Positions 26,049 through 34,496 of a stretch of DNA of 64,000 nt are shown here, piece by piece. Where the stretch lies: assembly GCA_021462855.1 (NCBI GenBank), contig JAJTXQ010000041.1, positions 1-64,000 on the forward strand, read 5' to 3'. Position numbers and translations under genes: made by a program. The DNA is from Dehalococcoidia bacterium. Lineage in GTDB: Bacteria; Chloroflexota; Dehalococcoidia; DSTF01; JACRBR01. Every line of letters starts with the position of its first letter. Position 1 is the stretch's first letter. Under the pieces are notes generated by a model. The model was not told where the DNA came from and ran no database searches. It saw only the letters and a program-made list of their open reading frames with translations.

Positions 26049-26971
26049 TGTCAGTCCTCTGGGCGCTGCTCTCCATCACCATCGACTGGGATCCCACGCT
26101 GACGAAGTTCGGCCCGTTCGAGCTCACCTGGCACGGCGTGTTCACCGCCGTCGGCATCGCCGCGGGTGTGTACCTCGGCGCATGGCTCGGGCGCCGGCAG
26201 GGGTTCACCGAGGACGACGCGTACAGCATCGCGCTCGTCGGCGTGCCGGCGGGCATCATTGGCGCCCGCGCGATGTACGTGCTGGAGAACCACATCAAGT
26301 TCGAGGGCCAGTGGCTCGACGTCCTGCGCATCAACGAGGGCGGCATCACCGTCTACGGCGCGGTCATCGGCGGCGTGCTCGGCGCTGTCGCCTACGGCGC
26401 GCTGCGGCGCATGCCCGTCATGCGCGGGCTCGATGTCGCGGGCTTCGGCCTGCTGCTCGGCATGGCGATCGGCCGCATTGGCGACTTCATTAACGGTGAG
26501 CACATCGCGAAGGAGTCGGGCCTGCCGTGGGCGGTGAAGTACACGCACCCGAACAGCCCCGGCTTCGACTTCTCGGCGACCTCCAGCGGCGAGTTCATCG
26601 CCCGCCACCCGGCAACGACCTACGAGATGATCGGCGACCTGCTGATCATCGGGGTCATGGCGCTGCTGTTCGTGAAGCTGTGGCGCCACCGGCCGGGAAT
26701 CACGTTCTTCACGGGCGTCGTGCTGTATTCAGCGATGCGATTCGGCGTCAGCTACCTGCGCCTCGACAGCTGCCCGCGTGGTTTCGACTGCCCGGAGTAC
26801 GTCGTCCGCGACTGGATGACGTTCCCGCAGGTCGTGTCGACGATCACGTTCGGCATCGGCATGCTGGGACTGATCTGGTCGGTATTCCGCGCGCCGCAGG
26901 AGGCGCCGTCGTCGCGCGCGCCGGCGACGAGCGCGGCCGGAGCGGCGAAGACGGCGGCGCGCGAGGCGTGA
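26048..26971 (+). CDS. lgt: Prolipoprotein diacylglyceryl transferase
   Basis: Adds diacylglycerol to the lipobox Cys of preprolipoproteins in the membrane, the first step for the several lipoproteins in this window. Seven hydrophobic segments are seen; motifs are ITVYGAVIGGVLG and LGMAIGRIGDFINGEHIAKESG, the Lgt signature. The signature usually reads GRxGNFxNxE; here the first Asn is Asp. The residue at the position of the catalytic His103 of E. coli is Tyr, common in this branch. 307 residues with a 40-residue Ala/Ser-rich tail. Starts at GTG 26048 overlapping resB, ends overlapping the glutaredoxin gene. Confidence 0.92.
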   Translation: MSVLWALLSITIDWDPTLTKFGPFELTWHGVFTAVGIAAGVYLGAWLGRRQGFTEDDAYSIALVGVPAGIIGARAMYVLENHIKFEGQWLDVLRINEGGITVYGAVIGGVLGAVAYGALRRMPVMRGLDVAGFGLLLGMAIGRIGDFINGEHIAKESGLPWAVKYTHPNSPGFDFSATSSGEFIARHPATTYEMIGDLLIIGVMALLFVKLWRHRPGITFFTGVVLYSAMRFGVSYLRLDSCPRGFDCPEYVVRDWMTFPQVVSTITFGIGMLGLIWSVFRAPQEAPSSRAPATSAAGAAKTAAREA

Positions 26972-27213
26972 GCGAGGTCACCCTCTACACGCGCAAGATC
27001 TGCGGCCTCTGCGACGAGACGCTCGCCGAGTTGCGCGCGCTGCGCAGCGAGCTCGGATTCGACCTCATCGAGCGCGATGTCGATGATGACGATGCCCTGC
27101 GCGAGCAGTACAACGACATCGTGCCGGTCGTCGCCGTCCGGGGCGAAGTAGTCGCGCACGCGCCGGTGGACATCGCCGGGCTCCGCGACGCGCTTGCCGC
27201 GGCGCTGCGCTAG
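26968..27213 (+). CDS. Glutaredoxin-family protein
   Basis: An 81-residue protein of the small glutaredoxin-like (DUF836) type: VTLYTRKICGLCDETLAEL with a CGLC active site at residues 12-15 and the cis-Pro in DIVPVVAVRGE. Start GTG overlaps the lgt TGA as GTGA, so it is coupled to resB-lgt; it could help shuttle electrons for thiol chemistry in the same pathway, but this is inference. Its TAG shares the CTAG tetramer with the stop of the convergent GDPD-like gene. Confidence 0.85.
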   Translation: MSEVTLYTRKICGLCDETLAELRALRSELGFDLIERDVDDDDALREQYNDIVPVVAVRGEVVAHAPVDIAGLRDALAAALR

Positions 27214-28094
27214 GCGAACGCCGCGCGCCACCCCTCGAGCGTGTTCGTGGTGATCCGCGCGATGCCTGCGCGGACGAGCTGCTCGACCGCCGCGGCCGAC
27301 GCCTTGCCGCAGTCGACGGTCCACGCGTTCGCGTCGACGCCGCGCTCGCGCAGGAATGCCGCGACATCGAACCCGTCCCCGAGCATCTGCAGCACGAGCC
27401 GGTAGCTCAGGAACTGCTCGCGCGCCATGGGCGCCTGCAGCGCGAGCGCCTCGAACCGCTCGCGGAGGTAGACCGCCGGCTCCTCCGTGCGCCCGATGGC
27501 GGTCGGGTGGTCGTCGCGGTAGCCGTACGCGCCCATCGTCCGCGGCAGGAAGAACGGTGTGCCCTCGCTCGCGTGGTCGATGTAGTGCCCGGGGTCGAAC
27601 CCCAGCGCCAGCGATGGGTCGGCGCGGTGGATCCGCAGCAGGTTCCAGTCCTGTCCGCTCGACACGATGACGCGTTCGCGCACCGGCGCGACGGCTTCGA
27701 GCAGGGCGCGGACGCGCTCCGGCGGCAGCGGGCGCCAGTCCTTCAGGTCGAGCTGCAATTCGCTGTCGTGGCGGGCGGCGAGCGCGGCGACTTCGCTCAG
27801 CAGCGGCGGTCGCGCGCCGGCGTCGTCGTTGAGCCGGCAGGCGCGGATGTCGTCGGGCGTGGCGCTCCCGATCGGGCCGGCGGCGGTCGTGCTGTGCTCG
27901 AGCCGGCGGTCGTGCGTGACGGCGTAGTCGCCGCCCGCGAGCGAGTGGATGTCGATCTCGACCCGCTCGGCGCCGGACTCCAGGCAGCGGGCGATCGCCT
28001 CGATGGAGTTCTCGCGGTCGCCGGGCGCCATCACCGCCATGTGGCAGACGAAGCGCGCGTCGCCCGCCGGTGTGGCCACGGTCGAAGGACGCAT
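27210..28094 (-). CDS. Glycerophosphodiester phosphodiesterase-like protein
   Basis: A 294-residue TIM-barrel protein of the GDPD/PI-PLC-like superfamily: ENSIEAIARCLESGAERVEIDIHSLAGGDYAVTHDRRLE matches the GDPD core (two acidic metal ligands in EIDIH, the second catalytic His in THD), and QLDLKDW and VDANAWTVD are later strands. The first catalytic motif, normally HRG, is CHMAVMAPGDRENS: the His is present but Arg and Gly are not. Whether the enzyme is active on glycerophosphodiesters is therefore unclear. A consensus TATAAT six bases from the ATG suggests leaderless transcription. Confidence 0.78.
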   Translation of the reverse strand: MRPSTVATPAGDARFVCHMAVMAPGDRENSIEAIARCLESGAERVEIDIHSLAGGDYAVTHDRRLEHSTTAAGPIGSATPDDIRACRLNDDAGARPPLLSEVAALAARHDSELQLDLKDWRPLPPERVRALLEAVAPVRERVIVSSGQDWNLLRIHRADPSLALGFDPGHYIDHASEGTPFFLPRTMGAYGYRDDHPTAIGRTEEPAVYLRERFEALALQAPMAREQFLSYRLVLQMLGDGFDVAAFLRERGVDANAWTVDCGKASAAAVEQLVRAGIARITTNTLEGWRAAFA

Positions 28095-28099
28095 GCGCG

Positions 28100-28105
28100 A
28101 TTATA
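28100..28105 (-). promoter_or_regulatory. Consensus -10 box of leaderless GDPD-like gene
   Basis: Minus-strand TATAAT (complement of attata) with its last T six bases from the ATG at 28094. Confidence 0.6.
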
Positions 28106-28156
28106 GCCGCGCCCGCGCGCGTCAACCGGCCGCTGCGGGGGGCGCGGCGGATTCGA

Positions 28157-28162
28157 TACACT
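28157..28162 (+). promoter_or_regulatory. -10 box for pdxS
   Basis: TACACT 35 bases before the pdxS ATG; a GGAGGG ribosome binding site lies between. Confidence 0.45.
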
Positions 28163-28196
28163 GGCCGCGATCACCCCATTCCGCGGAGGGACGAAG

Positions 28197-29114
28197 ATGG
28201 TTGCCACGAACGACCACTCCACCAATGGCGCATTGGCGACGGGCACCTGGACGGTGAAGTCGGGCCTGGCGCAGATGCTGAAGGGCGGCGTCATCATGGA
28301 CGTCGTCACGCCCGAACAGGCGAAGATCGCCGAGGAGGCGGGCGCCTGCGCCGTCATGGCGCTCGAACGCGTGCCGTCGGACATCCGCGCGCACGGCGGC
28401 GTGGCGCGCATGTCCGATCCCGACATGATCACCGGGATCATCGAGGCCGTGAGCATCCCCGTGATGGCAAAGGCGCGCATCGGCCACTTCGTCGAGGCGC
28501 AGATCCTCGAGGCGCTCGGCGTCGACTACATCGACGAGTCGGAGGTGCTGACGCCGGCCGACGAGGCGCACCACGTGAACAAGCACCCGTTCAGGGTGCC
28601 GTTCGTCTGCGGCTGCCGGGACCTCGGCGAGGCGCTGCGGCGGATCGGCGAAGGCGCGGCGATGATCCGCACGAAGGGTGAGGCCGGCACCGGCAACGTC
28701 GTCGAAGCGGTGCGGCACATGCGCCAGCTGTGGGACGACATCCGCCGCGTGCAGAGCCTGCCCGAAGACGAGCTGATGGCGGAGGCGAAGAACCTGCAGG
28801 CCCCGTACGAGCTCGTGAAGGACGTGCACGCGCTTGGCAAGCTGCCGGTCGTGAACTTCGCCGCCGGCGGCATCGCCACGCCGGCCGACGCCGCGCTGAT
28901 GATGCACCTGGGCGCGGAGGGCGTGTTCGTCGGCTCCGGCATCTTCAAGTCGGAGGACCCGGAGAAGATGGCGCGGGCGATCGTCAAGGCGACGACGCAC
29001 TACCGCGACCCGGCGATCCTTGCCGAGGTGAGCCGCGGCACCGGCTCGGCGATGAAGGGCCTGGAGATCGGCGCCATCCCCGAGACGGAGATCCTCGCCA
29101 GGCGCGGCTGGTAG
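28197..29114 (+). CDS. pdxS: Pyridoxal 5'-phosphate synthase subunit PdxS
   Basis: Makes PLP directly from ribose-5-phosphate, glyceraldehyde-3-phosphate and ammonia delivered by PdxT. Conserved segments are [42 protein letters not shown], the catalytic-Lys region [25 protein letters not shown], and [36 protein letters not shown] near the C-terminus. 305 residues including a 20-residue leader before the core. pdxT is not adjacent, which is unusual because the two are commonly paired. PLP-using enzymes of this window (alr, lysA) depend on it. Confidence 0.95.
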   Translation: MVATNDHSTNGALATGTWTVKSGLAQMLKGGVIMDVVTPEQAKIAEEAGACAVMALERVPSDIRAHGGVARMSDPDMITGIIEAVSIPVMAKARIGHFVEAQILEALGVDYIDESEVLTPADEAHHVNKHPFRVPFVCGCRDLGEALRRIGEGAAMIRTKGEAGTGNVVEAVRHMRQLWDDIRRVQSLPEDELMAEAKNLQAPYELVKDVHALGKLPVVNFAAGGIATPADAALMMHLGAEGVFVGSGIFKSEDPEKMARAIVKATTHYRDPAILAEVSRGTGSAMKGLEIGAIPETEILARRGW

Positions 29115-29166
29115 CACCGCTGCCGCAACGCCGCGAGCGCCACAGCGCGCGGACGCCCGCGCGACG

Positions 29167-30435
29167 CTACGGACCGATGCGCGCGGCGCCGCCCATGAAC
29201 GCGCGCAGCACGTCCGGCACCTCGATCGAGCCGTCGGGTTGCTGGCAGTTCTCCATCAGCGCGATCATCGTGCGCGGCAGCGCGAGGCCGGAGCCGTTGA
29301 GCGTGTGCGCGAACTCCGGCTTGCCGCCCGCCTCGCGCCGGAAGCGAATGTTGGCGCGGCGCGCCTGGAAGTCGGTGCAGTTGCTGACCGAGCTGATCTC
29401 GAGCCACTCGCCGACGCCCGGCGCCCATGCCTCGATATCGCAGGTGCGCGCCGCGTTGAACCCGAGGTCGCCGGTGCAGATGTCGATGACGCGGTAGCGG
29501 AAGCCGAGCGCCCGGCAGACGGCGGTCGCGTCGGCGAGCATCGACTCGAACTCCTCCGGTGAGCGTTCGGGCTCGCAGAACTTGTACATTTCGACCTTGT
29601 CGAACTGGTGTCCGCGCTTGATCCCGCGTACGTCGCGCCCCGCGCTCATCTTCTCGCGCCGGAAGCAGGGCGTGTAGGCGACGTAGTGCAGGGGGAGCGC
29701 GCCGGGTTCGAGGATTTCGTCGCCGTGCATGTTCGTCAGCGGCACCTCGGCCGTCGGGACGAACCAGTAGTCCTCCTCGGCGTCGCGGTAGAGGTTGTCG
29801 CGGAACTTCGGCAGCTGGCCGGAGTGCCACATCGTCTCTTCCTTCACCATCGCCGGCAGGTACATCTCCGTATAGCCGTGCCTGTCGATGTGCAGCGCGA
29901 GCATGAACGCGATGAGCGCCCGCTGCAGCCGCGCGCCCTCGCCCTTCAGCACGTAGAAGCGGCTGCCGGAGAGCTTCACTCCCCGGTCGAAGTCGATGAT
30001 CCCGAGCGACTCGCCGAGTTCCCAGTGCGGCTTGCGCCAGGCGTCGGCGTACTCTTCGCCGTGTTGCTCGCGGATCGTGTTGTCGTCCTCGCCCTCGCCG
30101 TACGGCGTGGTGTCCGCCGGGATGTTCGGGATCTCCATCACCAGCGCGTCGAGGCGCTCCTCGATCTCGCGCAACTGCGGCGTGAGCTCGTCGACGCGCG
30201 CCGACACGCCCTTCATCTCGTCGATCATTCGCTGCCGCTCGGCGGGCTCCTTCGCCGCGCCGATCTTCTTGCCGGCCGCGTTCTGCTCGGCGCGCAGCGA
30301 CTCGACCTGCGTGAGCAGGGCACGGCGCTGTTCATCGAGCGCGAGGATCTCGTCGAGCGGGCCCGGCGTCTGGCGGTCGGCGAGCGACTTGCGCACGACA
30401 TCCGGATGCTCGCGGAGGAACTGCAGGCTCAGCAT
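29167..30435 (-). CDS. serS: Seryl-tRNA synthetase
   Basis: Charges tRNA-Ser. The N-terminal coiled coil (ALDEQRRALLTQVESLRAEQNAAGKKI to about residue 110) is the tRNA-binding arm; the class II catalytic core follows with GEGARLQRALIAFM, PTAEVPLTNMHGDEIL, FRREKMSAGRDVRGIKRGHQFDKVEMYKF and the motif 3 stretch TLNGSGLALPRTMIALMENCQ. 422 residues, full length. The TACCCT -10 box seven bases before the ATG suggests a leaderless message. It is divergent from the TPR gene and meets pdxS at its 3' end. Two tRNA-Ser genes occur near 62.5 kb. Confidence 0.96.
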   Translation of the reverse strand: MLSLQFLREHPDVVRKSLADRQTPGPLDEILALDEQRRALLTQVESLRAEQNAAGKKIGAAKEPAERQRMIDEMKGVSARVDELTPQLREIEERLDALVMEIPNIPADTTPYGEGEDDNTIREQHGEEYADAWRKPHWELGESLGIIDFDRGVKLSGSRFYVLKGEGARLQRALIAFMLALHIDRHGYTEMYLPAMVKEETMWHSGQLPKFRDNLYRDAEEDYWFVPTAEVPLTNMHGDEILEPGALPLHYVAYTPCFRREKMSAGRDVRGIKRGHQFDKVEMYKFCEPERSPEEFESMLADATAVCRALGFRYRVIDICTGDLGFNAARTCDIEAWAPGVGEWLEISSVSNCTDFQARRANIRFRREAGGKPEFAHTLNGSGLALPRTMIALMENCQQPDGSIEVPDVLRAFMGGAARIGP

Positions 30436-30441
30436 GCCGCT

Positions 30442-30447
30442 AGGGTA
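30442..30447 (-). promoter_or_regulatory. -10 box of leaderless serS
   Basis: Minus-strand TACCCT, last T seven bases before the serS ATG at 30435. Confidence 0.45.
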
Positions 30448-30517
30448 ACGGTGGCGCGCGGCGCGATCCACCGGCCATGGACGCACGGCGGCGTCTGCAC
30501 GATCTTCGCCGCGGGCG

Positions 30518-30523
30518 TATGAT
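30518..30523 (+). promoter_or_regulatory. -10 box of leaderless TPR gene
   Basis: TATGAT, last T eight bases before the ATG at 30531; divergent from the serS box 71 bases away. Confidence 0.5.
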
Positions 30524-30530
30524 ACGCGGC

Positions 30531-31853
30531 ATGACGTCGCAGCACGCCGGACCTGCTGACGAAGCCGCCGCATTGCGCCTCGAAGCCGAACGCGCCGAAG
30601 CCGCCACGCTCTGGCGCGACGCCGCAGGCGCGTACGAGCGCTGCCTCTCGCTCGCCGCGCCGGGCGAAGACGAGGCGGCGCTGCTCACGGCCGCCGGCCG
30701 CTGTTACTGGAACATGTCGGAGGCGCGCACCGCGTGGCGCATGCTCCGCCGGGCGATCACGCTCTACCAGCAGCGCGGCGACGCGCTGGGCCAGGCGGGC
30801 GCTACGCTCGAGCTCCAGCGCATCTGGGGGCCGCCCGAACGGCAGCGCGAGATGGCGCAATCGGCGCTCGACGCGCTCGGCGCGGGCGACCCGCACATGC
30901 AGGCGCTGTTGCTCGTGCGCGTGGCGCGGTTCATGCCAGAAGGCGAGTGGCGCGCGCCGTTCGACCGCGGGATCGGCATCGCGCGGGAGCACGGATTCGA
31001 GGATGTGCTCGCCGTCGCTCGCGAGCGCGACGCATGGGTCGCCGGCGACGAAGGCCGCGCAGACGACGCCGTCGCCATCTTCACGGAGATCCACGAGGCG
31101 TTCGCGCGCCTGAACATCTACGACGCGGCGGCGAACGCGCTGCGCGGCGCGGGGTACAACGCGCTGACATTCGGGTCGATCGACGGCGGATACGAGCTCG
31201 CGCGGCGGGCGTTCGAGTACGCGAGCGGCGTGCACCTCGACTTCCAGGCGCAGCTCGCGCAGATGGACATGGCCGCGGTGCACTTCGCGCGCGGCGACTT
31301 CGCGGCGTGCCAGGCGACGCTCGACCTTGTCCCGCACGCGGCGGACTTCCGCGGCGACCTCCATCGCCTGTGGATGGCTGAGCGGCGCGGCGAGGGCGAG
31401 GCGGCGCTCCGCCACCTGCCCGACCCGTCGCGCGGCGGAGGCGCGCCGACCGCCATGGGTCAGATCCACGCGGCCGCCGCAGCGGCGCTGCATCACGCCG
31501 GGCGGAACGATGCCGCGCGACAGGCGCTGGGCGCGTGGGCGGAGGTGGAGCGGCGCCCGGCCGATGACTACGCCGAGGAGGCGGCGGTGCTCGTCGACTG
31601 CCTGCCGGAACTGGGCGACGAGGACCTGCTCCGGCGCGTGCACGGCGGCTTCCATAACGAGACGAATCCGCGCGGGGCGCTCGGGCAATTCACGCCGCTC
31701 CAGGGGCGTGCGATCGCGCCGCTGCACGCGGCGGTCGCGCATCGCCTCGGCCTCGAAGACGAGGCGCGCGCCGTCGCCCGGGCGGGCCGCGCGTGGTGCG
31801 AGGCCGAGCGTCTCGCGCATGACGCGGCGATCTGCGCGCGCTACGCCGGATAG
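30531..31853 (+). CDS. TPR-like helical repeat protein
   Basis: A 440-residue all-helical cytoplasmic protein. Successive helices such as AALRLEAERAEAATLWRDAAGAYERCLSLA, ALLTAAGRCYWNMSEARTAWRMLRRAI, and later DPHMQALLLVRVARFM and NEDEARAVARAG-like pairs fit the TPR/helical-repeat pattern found in signalling and adaptor proteins. There is no attached effector domain. It may be the detached helical part of a LuxR/AAA-type regulator or an adaptor, but this is inference. Start at 30531 is favoured over 30519 because of the TATGAT box. Divergent from serS. Confidence 0.75.
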   Translation: MTSQHAGPADEAAALRLEAERAEAATLWRDAAGAYERCLSLAAPGEDEAALLTAAGRCYWNMSEARTAWRMLRRAITLYQQRGDALGQAGATLELQRIWGPPERQREMAQSALDALGAGDPHMQALLLVRVARFMPEGEWRAPFDRGIGIAREHGFEDVLAVARERDAWVAGDEGRADDAVAIFTEIHEAFARLNIYDAAANALRGAGYNALTFGSIDGGYELARRAFEYASGVHLDFQAQLAQMDMAAVHFARGDFAACQATLDLVPHAADFRGDLHRLWMAERRGEGEAALRHLPDPSRGGGAPTAMGQIHAAAAAALHHAGRNDAARQALGAWAEVERRPADDYAEEAAVLVDCLPELGDEDLLRRVHGGFHNETNPRGALGQFTPLQGRAIAPLHAAVAHRLGLEDEARAVARAGRAWCEAERLAHDAAICARYAG

Positions 31854-31893
31854 GCGCTCGCCCCGGCGTCTGGCCGCTGGGAAGCTTCTCTGC

Positions 31894-31899
31894 TCTAAT
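31894..31899 (+). promoter_or_regulatory. -10 box of leaderless LLM gene
   Basis: TCTAAT, last T seven bases before the ATG at 31906; no ribosome binding site. Confidence 0.4.
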
Positions 31900-31905
31900 G
31901 CGCGC

Positions 31906-32853
31906 ATGACGACGATGCGCTTCGGTATCCAGACGAGCCTCAACAACGTCGAGTGGCGCGAGATCGAGGACATGTGGAAGTTCCTCGACCGCGAGACGCG
32001 CTTCCACAGCGCGTGGACGTTCGACCACTTCGTGCCGCCCGGGCCCGGGCAGGACGTCAACGCCAACTGCTTCGAAGGATGGTCAGCGCTTGCCGCGCTC
32101 GCTGCGGTCACGTCCCGGCTGCGCGTCGGCTGCCTCGTGACCGGGGTGACGTACCGCGAGCCGGCGGTGCTGGCGAAGATGGCGGCCACGATCGACCACC
32201 TGAGCAACGGGCGCCTCGAATTTGGCATCGGCGCGGCGTGGCACGAGCCCGAGCACCGCATGTACGGCATCCCGTTTCCCGCGGTGAGAGAGCGCCAGGA
32301 CCGGCTCGAGGAGGCGCTGCAGGTCACCCGCCTGCTGTTTGATGCGACGGGCCCGGTGTCGTTCGACGGCACGTACTACCGCCTGCGCGACGCGGTCTTC
32401 GTGCCGCGCACGGTGCAGCGGCCGCGCCCGCCGATCATGGTGGGAGGCGGCGGCGAGCAGCGCACGCTGCGGGCGCTCGCCAAGTACGGCGACGTGATGA
32501 ACGTGTCCGGCACGCCGGCGATGGTCGCGCGCAAGATCGAGGTGCTCGAGCGCCACTGCCGCGACGCCGGCCGCGACCCGCGCGAGATCGAGCGCACGGT
32601 GTTCGGCACGGTGGTCGTCAGCGACAACCAGGGGCTGATCGACCGCCTCGCCGCGATGTTCGGCGCCGGCCTGGGGCTGAAACCGGAGCAGGCGAAGGCA
32701 GAGTTGCCCATCGGCGCCCCGGCGCACGTGCGCGAGGTGGTGGAGCGCTACGCCGCGCTCGGCGTGACGCAGATGATCATGATGAGCCAGGGCCCGTGGA
32801 AACGGGAGGTCTACCAGCGCATCGATGATGAGGTGGTTGCGGCCTTCACATAG
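31906..32853 (+). CDS. LLM-class F420-dependent oxidoreductase
   Basis: A 315-residue luciferase-like (LLM) TIM-barrel protein. Characteristic features are FGIQTSLNNVEWREIEDMWKFLDRE, AWTFDHFVPPGPG, AAVTSRLRVGCLVTGVTYREPAVLAKMAATIDHLSNGRLEFGIGAAWHEPEH and PIMVGGGGEQRTLRALAKYGD. In this subgroup the flavin is usually F420, as in many Actinobacteria and Chloroflexota, though FMN cannot be excluded. Substrate unknown. A TCTAAT box seven bases upstream with no ribosome binding site makes it another probable leaderless gene. Confidence 0.88.
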   Translation: MTTMRFGIQTSLNNVEWREIEDMWKFLDRETRFHSAWTFDHFVPPGPGQDVNANCFEGWSALAALAAVTSRLRVGCLVTGVTYREPAVLAKMAATIDHLSNGRLEFGIGAAWHEPEHRMYGIPFPAVRERQDRLEEALQVTRLLFDATGPVSFDGTYYRLRDAVFVPRTVQRPRPPIMVGGGGEQRTLRALAKYGDVMNVSGTPAMVARKIEVLERHCRDAGRDPREIERTVFGTVVVSDNQGLIDRLAAMFGAGLGLKPEQAKAELPIGAPAHVREVVERYAALGVTQMIMMSQGPWKREVYQRIDDEVVAAFT

Positions 32854-32886
32854 CGAACATAAGCCCAATAACGAGGTAAATACCCG

Positions 32887-32916
32887 TTGCAACGCCGTCG
32901 AGGGGTCTGCTACTGT
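32887..32916 (+). promoter_or_regulatory. Promoter for the zinc-ribbon gene
   Basis: TTGCAA (32887-32892), 18-base spacer, TACTGT (32911-32916) in an unusually AT-rich 164-base gap. The transcript would have a leader of about 95 bases before the GTG at 33018; the leader's role is unknown. Confidence 0.55.
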
Positions 32917-33017
32917 ATGCGGGTCATAAGCAGGTAGTTTCCCGTCCAAGACCGCCGCGGGGCATGAAGCTCCGCTCCGCCCGACGACTAGGAAACGTTC
33001 TTTCAGGAGGTCGTCTG

Positions 33018-33377
33018 GTGGCGTTCACCGACCGAACACTGGCATGCGTCGATTGCGGCTCGGAATTCGTGTTCACCGCATCGGAGCAGGAGTTCCACGC
33101 GAGCCGTGGGTTCACGAACGAGCCGAAGCGGTGCCCCGACTGCCGGCGCGCACGGAAGAGCGCGCGCGGCGACAGCGGCGGCGGCTACGGGGGCGGCGGC
33201 GGCTACGGTGGTGGCGGCGGTTACTCCTCGGAGCCGCGGCAGATGTACCCGGCGACGTGCGCCAACTGTGGCCGCGAGACCGAGGTGCCGTTCCAGCCGC
33301 GCGGCACGCGCCCCGTCTACTGCCGCGACTGCTACCGGACGATGGCTCCGGGTGGCGGCGGCGGGCCGCGCCGCTAG
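33018..33377 (+). CDS. Double zinc-ribbon protein with Gly-Tyr linker
   Basis: A 119-residue protein: N-terminal CVDCGSEFVFTASEQEFHASRGF...CPDC gives one four-Cys zinc ribbon; a low-complexity GGGYGGGGGYGGGGGYSS linker follows; then CANCGRETEVPFQPRGTRPVYCRDCY gives the second ribbon. The zinc-ribbon pair with Gly-rich linker occurs in Chloroflexota and cyanobacterial small proteins thought to bind nucleic acid or partner with cold-shock factors; function is not established. Chosen start is GTG 33018 because AGGAGG (33005-33010) lies seven bases upstream; the earlier ATG at 32964 has none. Strong promoter and terminator suggest abundant expression. Confidence 0.85.
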   Translation: MAFTDRTLACVDCGSEFVFTASEQEFHASRGFTNEPKRCPDCRRARKSARGDSGGGYGGGGGYGGGGGYSSEPRQMYPATCANCGRETEVPFQPRGTRPVYCRDCYRTMAPGGGGGPRR

Positions 33378-33404
33378 CCAGCGCGACGGCAATCGAATAG
33401 CACG

Positions 33405-33437
33405 ACAGGGACACGCAGCGCGTGTCCCTGTTTGTTT
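33405..33437 (+). terminator. Strong intrinsic terminator
   Basis: Perfect 11-bp stem ACAGGGACACG / CGTGTCCCTGT with five-base loop, followed by TTGTTT. Confidence 0.9.
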
Positions 33438-33488
33438 CGGAGCTGGGAGGTGCGCCAGTCCGGGGAGCGCCGGGCGGCATCGCGCGGG

Positions 33489-34496
33489 TCACTCACGGCC
33501 GGCGAAGAACTCCCACATCAGGTCTGTCGCGCTGATCTCCTGCGTGGTCGCGCCGAGCCGGGCGACGTCGACCGCGCCGGGCCACGTGTGACCGCCGCCG
33601 TAGATGATGTACAGCACGACCGCCGCATCGACCTCGCGGCACTCGCTGTACGCCACGGCGCGCACGTGCTCCGTCACCTGCGAATGCGGCGGTTCGAGGT
33701 TGCACCCCCCGTGGCGCGCCCAGTTCTTTGCCGCTTCCTCCGCCGCCGGCACAGGCAGCTGCATCCCGCAGGCCGATGTGCCGCCTTCGAACGGCACGCA
33801 CGGATCGTCCGTGCCCTGGAACGCGACGACCGGTACGGCGCGCGGTGCTTCGCAGCGAGCCGGGTACACGGTTGCCGCGACCATCGCAATCGCGCGGATG
33901 CGGTCCGGCAGGTCGCACGCGAGCCGCGCCGAGAACGCCGCGCCGTTCGAGATGCCGGTCGCGAAGATGCGCGCGGCGTCGACGCACAGGGTCGTCTCGA
34001 GGTCTGCGATGAGCTCGCGCACGAACACGATGTCGGCGCTGCCCGGGAAGAAGTTCCAGCGGCGCGGCTCGCCCGTGCCATCGGGCGTGACGACGATGAA
34101 GCCGGCGCGATCGGCCTTTGCCGGCAGGCCGGAGTACGCCGCCTGCTGCCGCGCGTTTGAGCCAAACCCGTGGAAGTTGAGCACCAGCGGCATCCGCCGT
34201 GCGCCGTCGTACGCGGGCGGCAGGTGCAGGATGTACCTGCGGTCCTCGCCGCCCGACGCAAGCGCGTGGTCGCTGTCGCCGGCGGGCGGCGGTGATGGCG
34301 CGGGCGCGCACGCGGCATGCGCCTGCGCGGCGGGCGGCGTAGAAGGCGCGCCGTCGGCGGCGGCGGCGGGTGTGGCAACGTGCGATGCGCTCGCCGGCAC
34401 GGTCGCGGGCGCCTCGGGCGCGCCGGCGCGTGATGCGCACGCCGGCGCCACCAGCGCCAGCGCGACCGCGACGATCGTGAACGCACGGAACGTCAT
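33489..34496 (-). CDS. Secreted PHB-depolymerase-like esterase lipoprotein
   Basis: A 335-residue exported esterase. The signal AIVAVALALVAPACAS-type segment ends in a lipobox Cys near residue 19, followed by an Ala/Pro-rich linker to about residue 80. The catalytic alpha/beta domain has LVLNFHGFGSN, the nucleophile elbow FATGISNGAAFSARL (GxSxG), Asp in FQGTDDPCVPFEGG and His in YGGGHTWPGA, the LpqC/polyhydroxybutyrate depolymerase pattern. Substrates of the family include polyesters and feruloyl esters; none is implied by neighbours. Its ATG overlaps the rimI TGA. Confidence 0.88.
   Translation of the reverse strand: MTFRAFTIVAVALALVAPACASRAGAPEAPATVPASASHVATPAAAADGAPSTPPAAQAHAACAPAPSPPPAGDSDHALASGGEDRRYILHLPPAYDGARRMPLVLNFHGFGSNARQQAAYSGLPAKADRAGFIVVTPDGTGEPRRWNFFPGSADIVFVRELIADLETTLCVDAARIFATGISNGAAFSARLACDLPDRIRAIAMVAATVYPARCEAPRAVPVVAFQGTDDPCVPFEGGTSACGMQLPVPAAEEAAKNWARHGGCNLEPPHSQVTEHVRAVAYSECREVDAAVVLYIIYGGGHTWPGAVDVARLGATTQEISATDLMWEFFAGRE

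Noticed and set aside
28197-30435. pdxT partner beside pdxS
   Set aside because: No glutamine amidotransferase gene is visible on either side; serS and GDPD-like genes are there instead.
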